Shown one piece after another: positions 1-10,417 of a stretch of DNA of 64,000 bases; within the stretch, counting starts at the first letter, position 1; each line of letters begins with the position of its first letter. The notes under the pieces were generated by a model. That model saw nothing but the letters and a program-made list of their open reading frames with translations, did not search any database and was not told the origin of the DNA. The DNA comes from Neurospora tetraspora (taxonomy: Eukaryota > Ascomycota > Sordariomycetes > Sordariales > Sordariaceae): the NCBI RefSeq assembly GCF_033439725.1, contig NW_026944387.1:1302001-1366000 (forward strand), read 5' to 3'. The position numbers and the translations under genes are program-made.

Positions 1-767
1 GTACGATATCTCCAAGGTCATACACGTGTATCTGTATCTTGTATCCGTAGTAGCATTCTTCCCCCCGCCCCGTGTTGCATCCCTACATATCAAGCCAGAC
101 CGCATCACGGCATCATAGCGAACCCATCATATATCCTTGGATGAAGCCACCACGAAACCAACCCCAACACACTTGCTCCATAGCATGCGTACGCTCGCAA
201 TCATGAAAAGCCAAAAAGATGCAAGTTAGACTGGTGAACATGGTCTACAGACTTGTAAATCTCCAACAATGGAATCCACTCCGCGTTACAGAGGGACACC
301 GACACAAGGACGGGGTCCCGTTTTGTGAATTCTTCGGGGTCCTCTCGCGGCATCCCAAATCCTCGATCTCTATCAAACGTATCCCACGATGCGCACGATG
401 TGTGCTCCCGGTTTCAGGGGTGAATTCGCGTGGCACTTGCAGATTGCCGCTCGTGCATGTGCTCTCGTGCGAAGTTTTGATGGCTGTCAGGCACTCTTGT
501 CGGGTTCATGTTGTATGATTTCCACTCCGTGACCTCCGGGGCCCCGGAGGACTGCGTGGTGGACGGGGGTGGTGATCCTACTTTATAAGCCTCCCGTCCC
601 GGTTCCATGAGAACGGGTGATGTGTTGGTCTCACGCCAAGCCCGCAGCTCCTCCCCCCTGCTCCCCCCTCCCCCCTTGCTATTTAAGCTTCAACCCTTTC
701 CCTTCTTACAACCTTTTTACTCTTTCCTGATGAAATTAATTGTCTAAACAAGTCACCTCATCACACC
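1..767. other. Upstream intergenic region with pyrimidine-rich promoter
   Basis: No supported gene is seen here. Just before the GMC oxidoreductase gene there is a C/T tract at 651-680 followed by a TATA-like ATTTAAG at 681-687, about 85 bases before the ATG. CT-rich tracts of this kind are common in promoters of well-expressed filamentous fungal genes. Short open frames at 219-608 have no recognisable content. Confidence 0.5.
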
Positions 768-2671
768 ATGGCCTCTGCTGTTTCACTAGCAGGACTCGAG
801 AAGTCCTACGACTACGTCATCGTCGGTGGTGGCACCGCCGGTTGCGTTCTCGCCAACCGTCTCACCGAGGACAAAGATGTCCGCGTCCTCTTGCTCGAGG
901 CCGGTGGTGACAAGACCACCGACCCCTTGGTTCTCACTCCCGGCCTCGTTCCCGCCGTTTACGGCAAGGATGAGTACGACTGGAACTTCCAGTCTGTTCC
1001 TCAGGTAAGTTTCTTTGTGGCAGCAGCAAACATCGAAACGAAGCAAATTCAGGGGCTAATCAGTAGGTAATGTAGTCCACTCTCAACAACCGCATCATCA
1101 ACCAAGCCCGCGGTAAGATGCTCGGCGGTTCCTCCGCCCTCAACTTCATGATGCTGGTGTACCCCTCCAAGGCCTCCATCGACGCCTGGGCCGCCGTCGG
1201 CAACCCCAGCTGGAACTACGAGGCCTTGAAGCCTTACCTCAAGAAGTTCGCCACCGTGGACGTGCCCTCGGCCAGCACCAAGGACATCTGCGCCCTCACG
1301 TACAACAACGACACGGTCGCCTACGGCGACGGCCCCGTCCAGGTCTCCTTCGGCGAAGGGTATGGCGTCACCAACAAGGGCTGGTTCGACACCTTTGCGT
1401 CGCTCGACCTCTTGTCCAAGACGGACGCGCGCGACGGCCAGGCCCTGGGCGCCTTCCAGAACGCCAACTCCATCGACCCGGCCACCAAGACGCGCTCCTT
1501 CTCGGCTGTTACTTATCTCACTGCCGAGGTCCGCGCCCGCGAGAACCTCAAGATCCTGACCAACACCCACGTCAACAAGGTCCTTTTTGATACTACGGGG
1601 TCCGAGCCCGTCGCCACCGGCGTCGAGATCAACGTCAACGGCACCGTCAGTCAAGTCTCCGCCAACCTCGAAGTCATCCTCTCCGCTGGCGCCCTCCAAT
1701 CTCCCCAGATCCTCGAGCTTTCCGGCGTCGGCGGCAAGGAGATCCTCGCCCAGCACGACATCCCCGTTGTCATCGAGAACCCTGCCGTCGGCGAGGGCAT
1801 GCAGGACCACCCGATCGTGTGCCAGTCCTTCGAGGTCAACGAGGGCACTCCCTCCGGCGACGTGCTGCGCGACCCTGCCGTGGTTCAGGCGTTGTTGGAC
1901 ATGTACACGGCCGACCGCTCCGGGCCCATGGGCCAGCTGACCATCTCGGTCGCCTACACGCCCCTTGTCAACAAGACGGGCGTCGTCTCGGACGAGTGCG
2001 TCCAGGAACTCTTTGCGGGCCGTGACTTCTCCAACCCGGCCCGCGCCGCGGTCCGCGACATCGTCGCCAACCCCAACGAGCCCACCTTCCAGTACATCCT
2101 GTTCCCGACGCAGGTGCACATCGCCGACAAGCCCGAGAACATGGCGACGCACCTGATCCCCGTCGAGCCCGAGAACTTCCTGACCATCATGACCATCTTG
2201 AACTCTCCTTTCTCGCGCGGTTCCGTGCACATCCAGTCCTCCGACCCCAAGGCGTTGCCCGTGTGGGACCCCAAGTTCAACGACGACGAGCTCGACATGG
2301 AGCTTCTCGCGCGCGGCGTGCAGTTCGTCGAGAACCTGGTTGCGCCCGACACTGCTATGGGCAAGCTTTTGAACCAGACCGGTCGCCGCCTGCCGCAGCT
2401 CAAGGGCGACGACCTCGAGACCGCCAAGGAGATTGTGCGCCAGAGACAGATTTCCGTCTTCCACGTGTCCGGCTCGTGCGCCATGCGCCCCCGCGATGAG
2501 GGTGGTGTCGTGAACGAGCGCCTCCAGGTGTATGGTGCCAAGAAGCTCAGAGTCGTGGACGCTTCCATCTTCCCTGTTGAGCCGGCGGGTAACATCCAGG
2601 CAGTTGTCTACTCGGTTGCTGAGCGGGCGGCGAATCTGATCAAGGAGGATCGCAAGGCGGGAAAAGTTTGA
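768..2671 (+). CDS. GMC family FAD-dependent oxidoreductase (choline dehydrogenase-like)
   Basis: Two exons, 768-1004 and 1076-2671, with a 71-nt intron (donor GTAAGT, acceptor TGTAG, phase 0), give a 610-residue protein, normal for the family. The N-terminus has the FAD-binding glycine motif GGGTAG at residues 20-25 and the acidic residue of LLLEAG about 20 residues later. The second exon opens with the GMC signature region (KMLGGSSALN, around residues 93-102). Near the C-terminus FHVSGSCAM supplies the predicted catalytic His542, and PAGNIQA supplies Asn585, the usual His/Asn pair of this family. No clear secretion signal is visible, so it is probably intracellular. Family members oxidise alcohols (choline, sugars, aryl alcohols); the substrate cannot be read from sequence. 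A 542-codon antisense open frame across exon 2 is a composition shadow. Confidence 0.93.
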
Positions 2672-3065
2672 GAACACTCCAGTTAATCCAGCGAGCGAGT
2701 TGATTGATTTGGTGTTTCTTTTGGTGATTTGGCTGTTGTTTGTATAGCATTTTGGATATACCTTTTACGTATAGCATATGATGAATGATTAGTGGAGCTA
2801 ATAATGTCTTTTTACGATGTCTAGAAAAATCATGAAGTGAAGGACCCCAAGGAACATGAGCAGCATCAGCCTCGGGATGAGCAGGAGCAGTCTCAGTCCT
2901 CGATCTGTACAGTCATGTAAAGCTTGCTTTCGGGGCAATTGCTGACCGCTCGCTTGAACATTGTCTAATGCGTCTAAGAACGTTTCAGTACTATCTTCGC
3001 TTCATGTATCATAGAGTCTATACCCCCTTTCAAGTATGTTTTAATACCAACACCTTGCACATCTA
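2672..3065. other. Convergent intergenic region
   Basis: This stretch lies between the 3' ends of the GMC oxidoreductase and the auxin-efflux-like gene. It should hold both 3' UTRs. Nothing else is recognised. Confidence 0.5.
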
Positions 3066-4475
3066 CTACGCATCCGAAACATTCTGGGCTGCTCTGAGCG
3101 CACCAACGACAGAGAAGGCAATCAGCGGAGTAGCAATGTAAGAAATCTGTTAGGCTTCTGTCAGTAATTGCTTTTTTGTCGATTCTTTAGAGACAAGGAA
3201 CTCACAGTAAGAAGCTTGGCGGTCGCCATCTTGGCCTGTTGAGGAAGGTTATTGACATCAGCGAGCGCCACCAACCTCATAGCAGGCGGGCCAATAGGCA
3301 TCATCATCATGGTGAACCACAGCACGGGGTCATCAAACAGGAGACCCGTCTTCTTGGCCAGCACCCAAATGATAGGGATACTCAGCGCCGGCATCACCAA
3401 GAATCTCCAAGCGAGGATAAACACGATGCTAGGCCACGGCACGCGTCCTCCTTCATCGCCTTCCTTCATCTTCCGCAGACTCAGACTGAGCTTGACGCCC
3501 ACAATAATAACCTGGAGGGTAACAAACAGCTCGCCAGTGTTCTTGATAGGGGTGGTAAGCCACGCCTTGAAGTACCCACCCTCTTGTGAGTCGTTGAAGA
3601 ACATGCGGTGCAGAGCAGGCACCAAGCCGATCAAAACACCAGTCGACGCTCCCAGGGCCGGAGGGTTGAAGAAGGGCGCGATCCAGCTGACGGCCTTTTG
3701 GAGGGGGCCAGGCAGAGCATTGTAAGTCTTGTTCTGCGCGTTCTCGATGTGTCTGGTTGTGGTCTTTGCGAAGCGTACGGCTTTCTTGGGGAGGAGCGAG
3801 GTCGTCTCGGAGGGACCAGAGCTGCCGCTGCTTCCGGATCCATTGTCTCCGTCTTCTTCGCCCGAGTCCCGTCCAGATTCGGGGTCACTATCGGTTTGGC
3901 CGCCGTCGTCTTGCTCGAGGAGTGCAGGACCGTAGCCAAAGGTTAGGGTGTTGCTGATGACGGCGCAGACGAGGAAGTAGGAGCGCGCCTTTTCGACTAC
4001 GTCGGGGTCGTCGGTCAGGTTCTTGAGGACTCCGGCGGCATCAAGGGCTTGGATGAGGAGGAGAGGCAGCGAGGTCGAGTTGTTGAAGGCTAGGGCGGGA
4101 GTGGTCCATGCTGGCATCTTGAAGAGGCGGACGGATAGCTTGCCTACGATGATGGACAGGATGACGAAAATGAGGGACCAAACTATTATTCACGAACAGT
4201 TAGTGGCTTCGATGTAAGGTACGAGGTTGGTGTATTTTCCTACCAACGATGGGAAGGTAATGCATGGCAGTAGCAGAATCGAGCTGCTTTCCCAGGTTTG
4301 CTACCAGTAACAAAGGCAGGAAGATGGTGACACACATAGACGACAGACGTTTGGCAGCACCGTCGTCAATGAGGTCGAACTGAGCAGCAAGGACACCGAT
4401 CCAGATGGTTATAAGTACGGATATGGCGGCCTGGACGGCCCCCATGAAGGAAACCAGAATATCTGACGACGCCAT
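3066..4475 (-). CDS. Auxin efflux carrier (PIN-like) family membrane transporter
   Basis: Three exons (4475-4244, 4182-3206, 3146-3066) give 429 residues. The protein has the family layout: an N-terminal block of hydrophobic helices (residues 1 to about 170), a central hydrophilic acidic loop rich in D, E, G and S, and a C-terminal block of helices ending in a short hydrophobic segment encoded by exon 3. The exon 3 reading (ISYIATPLIAF, then a stop) matches the family C-terminus and supports the last intron, whose donor is GTGAGT. Fungal members (the yeast ECM3 group) are multi-pass proteins of internal membranes or ER with poorly defined substrates. The start is the first ATG of the frame, right before the first helix. 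It is convergent with the GMC gene. Confidence 0.88.
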
Positions 4476-7023
4476 GCTATATATTGTGTTGGTTGCTTCT
4501 CTGGAGTCGAGTGTTCCTAGTGTTATGTCGGGTCAAGTTCTGGTGTTGCTGCTGTCGACGAAGAGGGGCACGCGACAGAGGTGAGGGGGGCCAGAACAGT
4601 ACCGACTGGGTGGTTAGAGTTCCAGGCAATATGCGGTCGGTGGTGTAAAGGGTGTCATGGAGGGAAAGTCTTTGTTTTGTATGTAGACAGTTAAGACAAT
4701 GGTTGGAGGTTGAAAGGTTCTGGGCAATCGACGATCTTATCGCATTACGTCACGATTCAGGGACCCGTTCCGGGAACTTGGATGACTGCCGTGCTTGCTG
4801 CACCTTTCCATCCAATGATAATGCAAAGGGACTGTTTCTTCCGAAATGTTTTTCAGCCGTCGGGTTTTGTTTGTTTTCTTTCCCTTTTCATCCTCCAAAT
4901 GTCTTTTATCATTCTGGGTTCTTGGCAACCACCAACTACCATCCACAGGAGAGCACAGCACCGTCACACAACACCATTCAATGCATCACGACATGACAAA
5001 GTCTACGATAACTGGAACGCGCAGCAATTGGTGAAAGAGCCATTGTGTCTGACGTGAGTGGCATCTGGCCTATTACAGGAGACTGCTTTGATCACGGAAT
5101 CGCGAGTGCGAGTACGGCATCATGGCGCCCAGCCCAATTCGGCCAATGTTGCACATCTATGCAAGTTGCATATCATCTGGAGAGGATGGAGCACAATTGG
5201 GATTAATTCGTCAATCTTCATCGATTCTAGAAGTCCATGCTAAGCCTTTTCTCCTTGATCTTTTGGGACTGGAATTTGATCTACAGATGCCAATTGACCA
5301 ATAGGATCCCGCTAAACGTCTTTAACTATCATCAACCGCCATGCTTCGACACAAGCTAAAGTTATTGATCTTACATGAACTCCTCAACTTCTTCCGTCCC
5401 AGGTGCTAAGTTTTATCAATCTTCCTTCTCTCGTTGCCATAGCCAACCAAGCCACCCACGTCCTTTCTCATAGATATCTCAGCCAAGAGCCAGTAAAACA
5501 ACTTGACACTGTTACTCAGGAGCCATGATAACCTCAACGTCACGAAAAGGAGGTGCACGAAGATGAAGGCATGCCTTCTTACTCCCAAGGAACATACTGA
5601 TGGCGACAGCGCTTGTTATCAACAAGGGCTCATCCGCTATGACGTGCGTTTCAGACATCAGCTCATGTTCTGGACCGTCGACCTGTAGGCGAGTACTGTC
5701 ACCGTCGTGAGATCCAATCGGGAAATGTACTCGAGACTCCAAGGCGAGGGTCTACCCCTGCCAAGATCCGCCGCATAACGAACATGGTCGACCCAAGAAG
5801 AAGTGAGCTTCCCCAGAAAGATCTTCTTGGATAAGATAGGTATCCATGTTCTCCATTGTTCGATGTTGGAATAAGCTTAAATATTTGTTTTGTGTCCCTA
5901 ACGTCTCGAACGATCGGGTCTGGGGATGCGCTCGCTGTAAGGCTGGGTTACCTAATATGTTGACATTCATCATCATTCTGGTGATCCTTTGTCAATATGT
6001 ACTTGACCCTATGCACCTCCTTCCCAATTGATATATAAGTGGCTTCTATAAGTAGACTCGTTTACTTCAAAATGAAGCTGCGCCTCCAGGAAGGAACGGG
6101 AAGGAACGACCTGAGCGAGAGCCCAAACAGCCAAGAAAGCCAAGCATCATGATCACTGGACTGCCAGGACGGCAGGCGCTCTCTTGGCTGTCGCACAATC
6201 TCCCTCATTGCACCTGCTTGGCTTTTTGATGCATCGAGGCTTTGAAGAACAAGACCTGACCTTCCAATGACACCTCCAAAAGACTGACTGTGACGGCGAC
6301 TACCGAGACAATCCCCTGGTAGAGAGTCTAGACTCCTGACGACTTCTTTCGTTCGCAGAGACCCTAGACTACCGAAGCTCAAAAGATGCTCCCCAAGAAA
6401 ATAAGCAACTCCAAGGCGGCAGACATCGTGATGCACCCCAGGCTGGGGTCAAACACGGCCAAGAGACCCCGGATACGGAAAGTGACCGTTGAGTGTCTAG
6501 ACCAACCCAGCTCAGTACCATCTGCAAGCAAGTCAACGCTGCTGCATGTTTGTACCTGCATCAGAGTCTATTGCCCAGCTTCCCCAGACAGACCAACCAA
6601 TCCAATGAACCTCCTCGTCGAAACAAGGGGGTTTGTTCTCACGATGCCCAGGCCAGATACTCCCCCTTCTTTCGGCTGTAGACTGGTCCGCACGATAGAG
6701 GGATTTGGACTGACACTGGTAGCGAGGCACATGGCATCCAGTGCATACTCTCGGCGCGATGATATCTAGGCCTCAAGCACCCACCTCTCGGTGTCATCCT
6801 TCTTGTTTGCTTCATTCTAATCGTACCATCTCTCGGTTTCCATTACTTCACTTCTTCTTGTGTATTTCCCTTTGCCTTCACTTTTTTGCTTGTCATACGT
6901 CAGTAGGTCCGGAACCACTGATAGATATCCATAATTCGTCCTTCTCCTTTTTTTTCTGCCGTTAGCCCGAGTACTGCTTCCTCCCACTTGGCTCCCTAAT
7001 CACTTCTCTCTCCAGTCGAAATC
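4476..7023. other. Gene-poor 2.5-kb interval between divergent genes
   Basis: This interval separates the 5' ends of the auxin-efflux-like gene and the carbonic anhydrase gene. It holds only open frames of 60-127 codons with no family features, no codon-bias contrast and no splice-compatible extension. I see no RNA gene in it. A pyrimidine-rich stretch at about 6830-6990 directly precedes the carbonic anhydrase start. Confidence 0.4.
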
Positions 7024-8263
7024 ATGGCCAGGATATTCAAGTCGTTGGTGGTGGTGGCGGCCGCGTCCGTGACGCCCGTCTGGTCGCTCTGCTCGCACAA
7101 CACCTTCCTCCACCCGCGAGAGGAGGGCAAGGCAGTTCAAGTCAAGAAGTTCGGATACACTGGCGTTACCGGTCCGCTGTTCTGGTCCTCGCTTGCACCC
7201 GAGAACACCGTCTGCTCGACGGGAACGCGGCAGTCGCCCATCGACATGACGGAAGGATCCTTCAACATGATGTCCTCGTCCGATATCCAGGTCGACATCC
7301 CCGATTTCACCGAGGGTACCGAGTTCGAGAACCTCGGAACCACTATCGAGGTCATTGCGAAGGGTGGCTCGATGACTCTCGGCGACAAACAGTATACTCT
7401 GCAGCAGTTCCATTTCCATTTGCCTAGTGAGCACTTGGATAATGGAACGACCCGAGCCAGTTAGCATTCCCTAACGCTTCCCTGCAGTCAGCAGCTCTCT
7501 AACAACCTCGTAACAGTGGAAATGCACATGGTCTGGCAAACCGAGAACCAGGAGATTGCCGTCATCGGCACCTACATCGACGTCGCCACCGAGGCTGGTC
7601 CCGCACTTGCCATCCGTCCCATCGCTCCTCCGGCTCCTCCCGCTCCTCCCGCTCCCAGCGGCGCTCCTATTCCTCCCCCCATCAACGGGACCGCCCCAGC
7701 TGCACCGGCACCAGCCAGGTTCCGCATCAGGGGAAGCAAACGCCAAAGAAGACAAGAAGCCGTTGTGCCTCCTCCTACCAACGAGACGGCGGCCCCAGTG
7801 CAAGACGCCCCCGTCTCGGGTGCGCCCACCGTCCTTCTCGAGACCATCTTCGGCACCGTCGACGCCATCCGCACGCCCGGCACCGTGACCCAGACCCCTC
7901 CTTTGGTCTTATCCGAGGTGGTCAACATCTGGAAGTCGGGTCACTTCCAGGGGTACGTGTTTTTTGTCCTCCACTATTTCTCTCCACCGCCCTTTTTCAG
8001 CTCGCTCATCACTAACCCAACCCGTCCACAGATACTCCGGGTCCCTCACCACCCCTCCCTGCAGCGAAGGCGTCAGCTGGCTCGTGTCGACGCAGACGCT
8101 AAGGATCTCGCCTTTGACGTTTGAGAAGGTTCGCAGTGTTATTGGGTTCAACTCGCGCATCACGCAGAATGCGCCTGGTCAGGATAATATCCTGGCTATG
8201 GGGGCTATTCGGCAGTTGAATATGTTTGCTTCTTCTGGGGCTGCGTCGCAGCCGGCGCAGTGA
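7024..8263 (+). CDS. Secreted alpha-class carbonic anhydrase
   Basis: Exons 7024-7459, 7517-7952 and 8032-8263 give 367 residues. The enzyme interconverts CO2 and bicarbonate using zinc. An N-terminal hydrophobic segment (residues 1-22) is a likely signal peptide. Zinc ligands are His130 and His132 in QFHFH and His149 in MEMHMV; Glu136-His137 (PSEH) is also conserved. CSTGTRQSPID and the exon 3 motif GSLTTPPCSEGV are family hallmarks, and their cysteines probably form the usual disulfide. The first intron joins GCC A to TG GAA, and the second joins GG to A TAC; both restore the family sequence exactly. A Pro/Ala-rich insertion at roughly residues 178-240, with NGT and NET glycosylation sequons, makes the protein longer than typical 250-300 residue members. 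It resembles the Sordariomycete CAS4 type. Confidence 0.93.
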
Positions 8264-8555
8264 GAGGTGGTTGATACTGGTATGTATGGCAGTACAGTAG
8301 ATTTTAGTAGACGAGCGAAGTTGGATAGACAATATCAAGGGCTGTGGCGATCATCCGTAGACAATGTTGAAGTTCGACGCATCTATGTAACTTTGTGAGA
8401 TTCTGGATTCAGTGGTGTATCTTTGAAGATTTCGTTGCTCTGACCACAAGGCATCAGGGGCAGTAACGGCGCAAAAAAAGAAGAGTGACATAGGAAACAG
8501 CAAGTGAGAAAGAAAAAAACGCAAAAAGAGAAGGCGTTTGCGACGCCGGGAATTG
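8264..8555. other. Spacer with Pol III terminator candidates
   Basis: The spacer separates the carbonic anhydrase stop and the tRNA-Lys gene. A-runs at 8523-8527 and 8513-8519 are T-runs on the minus strand just downstream of the tRNA and fit RNA polymerase III termination. Confidence 0.45.
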
Positions 8556-8628
8556 AGCCCGACGTGGGGGTCGAACCCACAACCTTGAGATTAAGAGTCT
8601 CACGCTCTACCGATTGAGCTAGCCGGGC
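8556..8628 (-). tRNA. tRNA-Lys (anticodon CUU)
   Basis: The minus strand folds into a 73-nt cloverleaf without an intron. The acceptor stem GCCCGGC pairs with GTCGGGC (one G-U pair). The D arm is GCTCAATCGGTAGAGC, the anticodon loop CTCTTAA has anticodon CTT, and the T arm contains GGTTCGACCC. Discriminator base is U, as in yeast tRNA-Lys(CUU). T-runs follow downstream. Confidence 0.95.
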
Positions 8629-9322
8629 AGCTGAAGCTGCCAGTTGGTTGTTAACAGGCCTTTGAGCAAGTACTTATAAGGGCGCATTGCTCAGTTTTCG
8701 CAACATGGTATCTTTCGCGACCTTTTGGTAATCATGCTTTTCCGGCCGTCGCTAATTGATTTTGGGAAAAACTTCGAAGTGAGAATTTGGCATGCAGTCG
8801 ACTTCGGTCGTTGTTCGAGAACAGCGATGTTGCGGGGTTGATAGCGCCCGGGCTGTATCTAGCGGTTATCGATAAGATAGCGTTTGTTTCCTGTTCTTAA
8901 TCTCCAGCGTGCAATTGCTCGTCAATATCGTGTCGTCATGAGAAGCTTTATACGAACCATCAACGGAATCTTTTGATCTGATAATGTTTGAATAGAGAAA
9001 GGAACAGTAGATCAGTTCCTCCGCATGTTCGTCATTCGATGTTTCCGTCTCCAACGACTGCAGGCACGAACGGTTCGAGCTCGCGTCACAGTCGCAGAAA
9101 TGGTGATGTCATCAGTTGCCGCGTTCACTTACACCCCGAGAACCCTTGTGGTCAACCATATAATTGCCATCACCACTTCTACAAACACGACGAGCTTTTA
9201 ACAACTACAAGCAACTACAACTAGAAAACTCTTCGATTCCAGTTATCGAAAGTAAACAAACCCCCAACTTCGAACAACCAACAACACCATCAAACACAAT
9301 CAACAACCCCAAATCATCCAAA
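8629..9322. other. Intergenic region upstream of the small mitochondrial protein gene
   Basis: No gene is supported. The last 130 bases before the ATG at 9323 are A/C-rich (many CAA and ACA words), which looks like a fungal 5' UTR. Confidence 0.4.
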
Positions 9323-9746
9323 ATGGTCCGCGTTACTCCCGCCATCCGCACCGCCCTCCGCCCTGTCACCCGCGCCCGCCCCCAGCGCGTTCAACAGGTC
9401 CGCTTCAAGAGCACCGAGTCTACCGATAGCGCTCGCGACAACGGTCCCGTTAAGGAGTTCAACAAGACGGGCAACACCAACAAGCCATGGCTGTACGTTT
9501 CTTTCCCCTCCCCTCCACTCCAACAACCTGCTCTCTTGTCCTCAGACAGCCTTCCCACTAAAGTACAGTTCAAGCTAACCAACACGCTGAAACAGCTACG
9601 CCGGCGTCGCCGCCCTCACCGTGGGCGGCATCTACGCCACGATGACGGGCAAGCCCGAGAAGGCCGCTGCCGCCTCTCAGAAGCTCGACTTTGTTGCGGA
9701 GGGCAAGCGGGCGCCTCATAACCCTGCTGTTGGCAATGCCAAGTAA
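9323..9746 (+). CDS. Small predicted mitochondrial membrane protein
   Basis: Exons 9323-9492 and 9596-9746 give 106 residues. I do not recognise a named family. Residues 1-33 are rich in Arg, Ala, Ser and Thr with no acidic residue, ending at RFKS, a typical mitochondrial presequence. Residues 59-74 (from AGVAAL to IYATM) form one hydrophobic helix, followed by a Lys/Ala-rich tail ending in NPAVGNAK. The intron has a GTACGT donor and an AACAG acceptor, and joining CT to C keeps the frame. The layout suits a single-pass inner-membrane protein. The A/C-rich leader and compact gene suggest good expression; function remains unknown. Confidence 0.75.
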
Positions 9747-10345
9747 ATGGGTTCGAAAGATGGGATTGGGATGATTTCATGACCTTTGTTCTTTGGGGAT
9801 TTGGGAGTCTTTGGAGGATGGTGTTACTTTGAGTTTTGCTGCTTGATGGGTGCGAGGGATGCGTGATGATAGATGATACGGTGTTTGGTTTTCCAGCTTG
9901 CGGATGGTAGCAGGCAAGTGGAAGACAGACGAGCAGCCATTGAATGGTTCTGAGCCTTGGGAAATAGGGTTCGAACTACAGACATATGCTAATGCAATAC
10001 AATAATTGTTGAAACTCAGATTCCTTATCATCTCGAAGAGAGATTCGCCCGGAAGTTGGGCGGTTTGTGACACCCTCTTCGGTCCATTTCTGTTGCGATG
10101 AATGGTGGTGTGGCAGTCGTGACCGACCATACTTCTGAATCCTGTATTTTATATTCCAGATCCTGCGGGGCACTTCATCTTCCACTCTTCAACCTTCCAA
10201 TCAACTACAATTTCACCACTTTGGTTTGGTTCGCCTTGTCATCTTTTTAGATCCTCTTCGGTCCATTTGCGATGAATGGTGGAGAGCCTTCTTTCGTCCG
10301 ATATGAGCTAATCGCCGGCTCTCTACTTCAACAACAAATCACAAA
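9747..10345. other. Intergenic region with an imperfect direct repeat
   Basis: No gene is supported. The repeats at 10074-10108 and 10253-10282 are listed separately. Confidence 0.4.
10074..10282 (+). repeat. Imperfect direct repeat upstream of tRNA-Thr
   Basis: The word beginning CCTCTTCGGTCCATTT and ending GCGATGAATGGTGG occurs at 10074-10108 and again at 10253-10282. The first copy has five extra bases (CTGTT) in the middle. The copies lie about 180 bases apart, the second ending about 64 bases before the tRNA-Thr gene. Confidence 0.8.
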
Positions 10346-10417
10346 GCCCGCATGGCTCAGTGGTAGAGCGCATCACTAGTAATGATGAGGTCGTCAGTTC
10401 GATTCTGGCTGTGGGCA
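10346..10417 (+). tRNA. tRNA-Thr (anticodon AGU)
   Basis: A 72-nt intronless cloverleaf. Acceptor GCCCGCA pairs with TGTGGGC. The D arm is GCTCAGTGGTAGAGC. The anticodon stem CATCA/TGATG encloses loop CTAGTAA with anticodon AGT. The T arm contains CAGTTCGATTCTG. The discriminator is A. A T5 run at 10429-10433 is a likely Pol III terminator. Confidence 0.95.

Noticed and set aside
1049-2677. 542-codon antisense open frame opposite the GMC oxidoreductase gene
   Set aside because: It mirrors exon 2 of a well-supported gene, is extremely rich in Gly, Val, Asp and Arg, and has no domain. It is a consequence of C-rich wobble positions.
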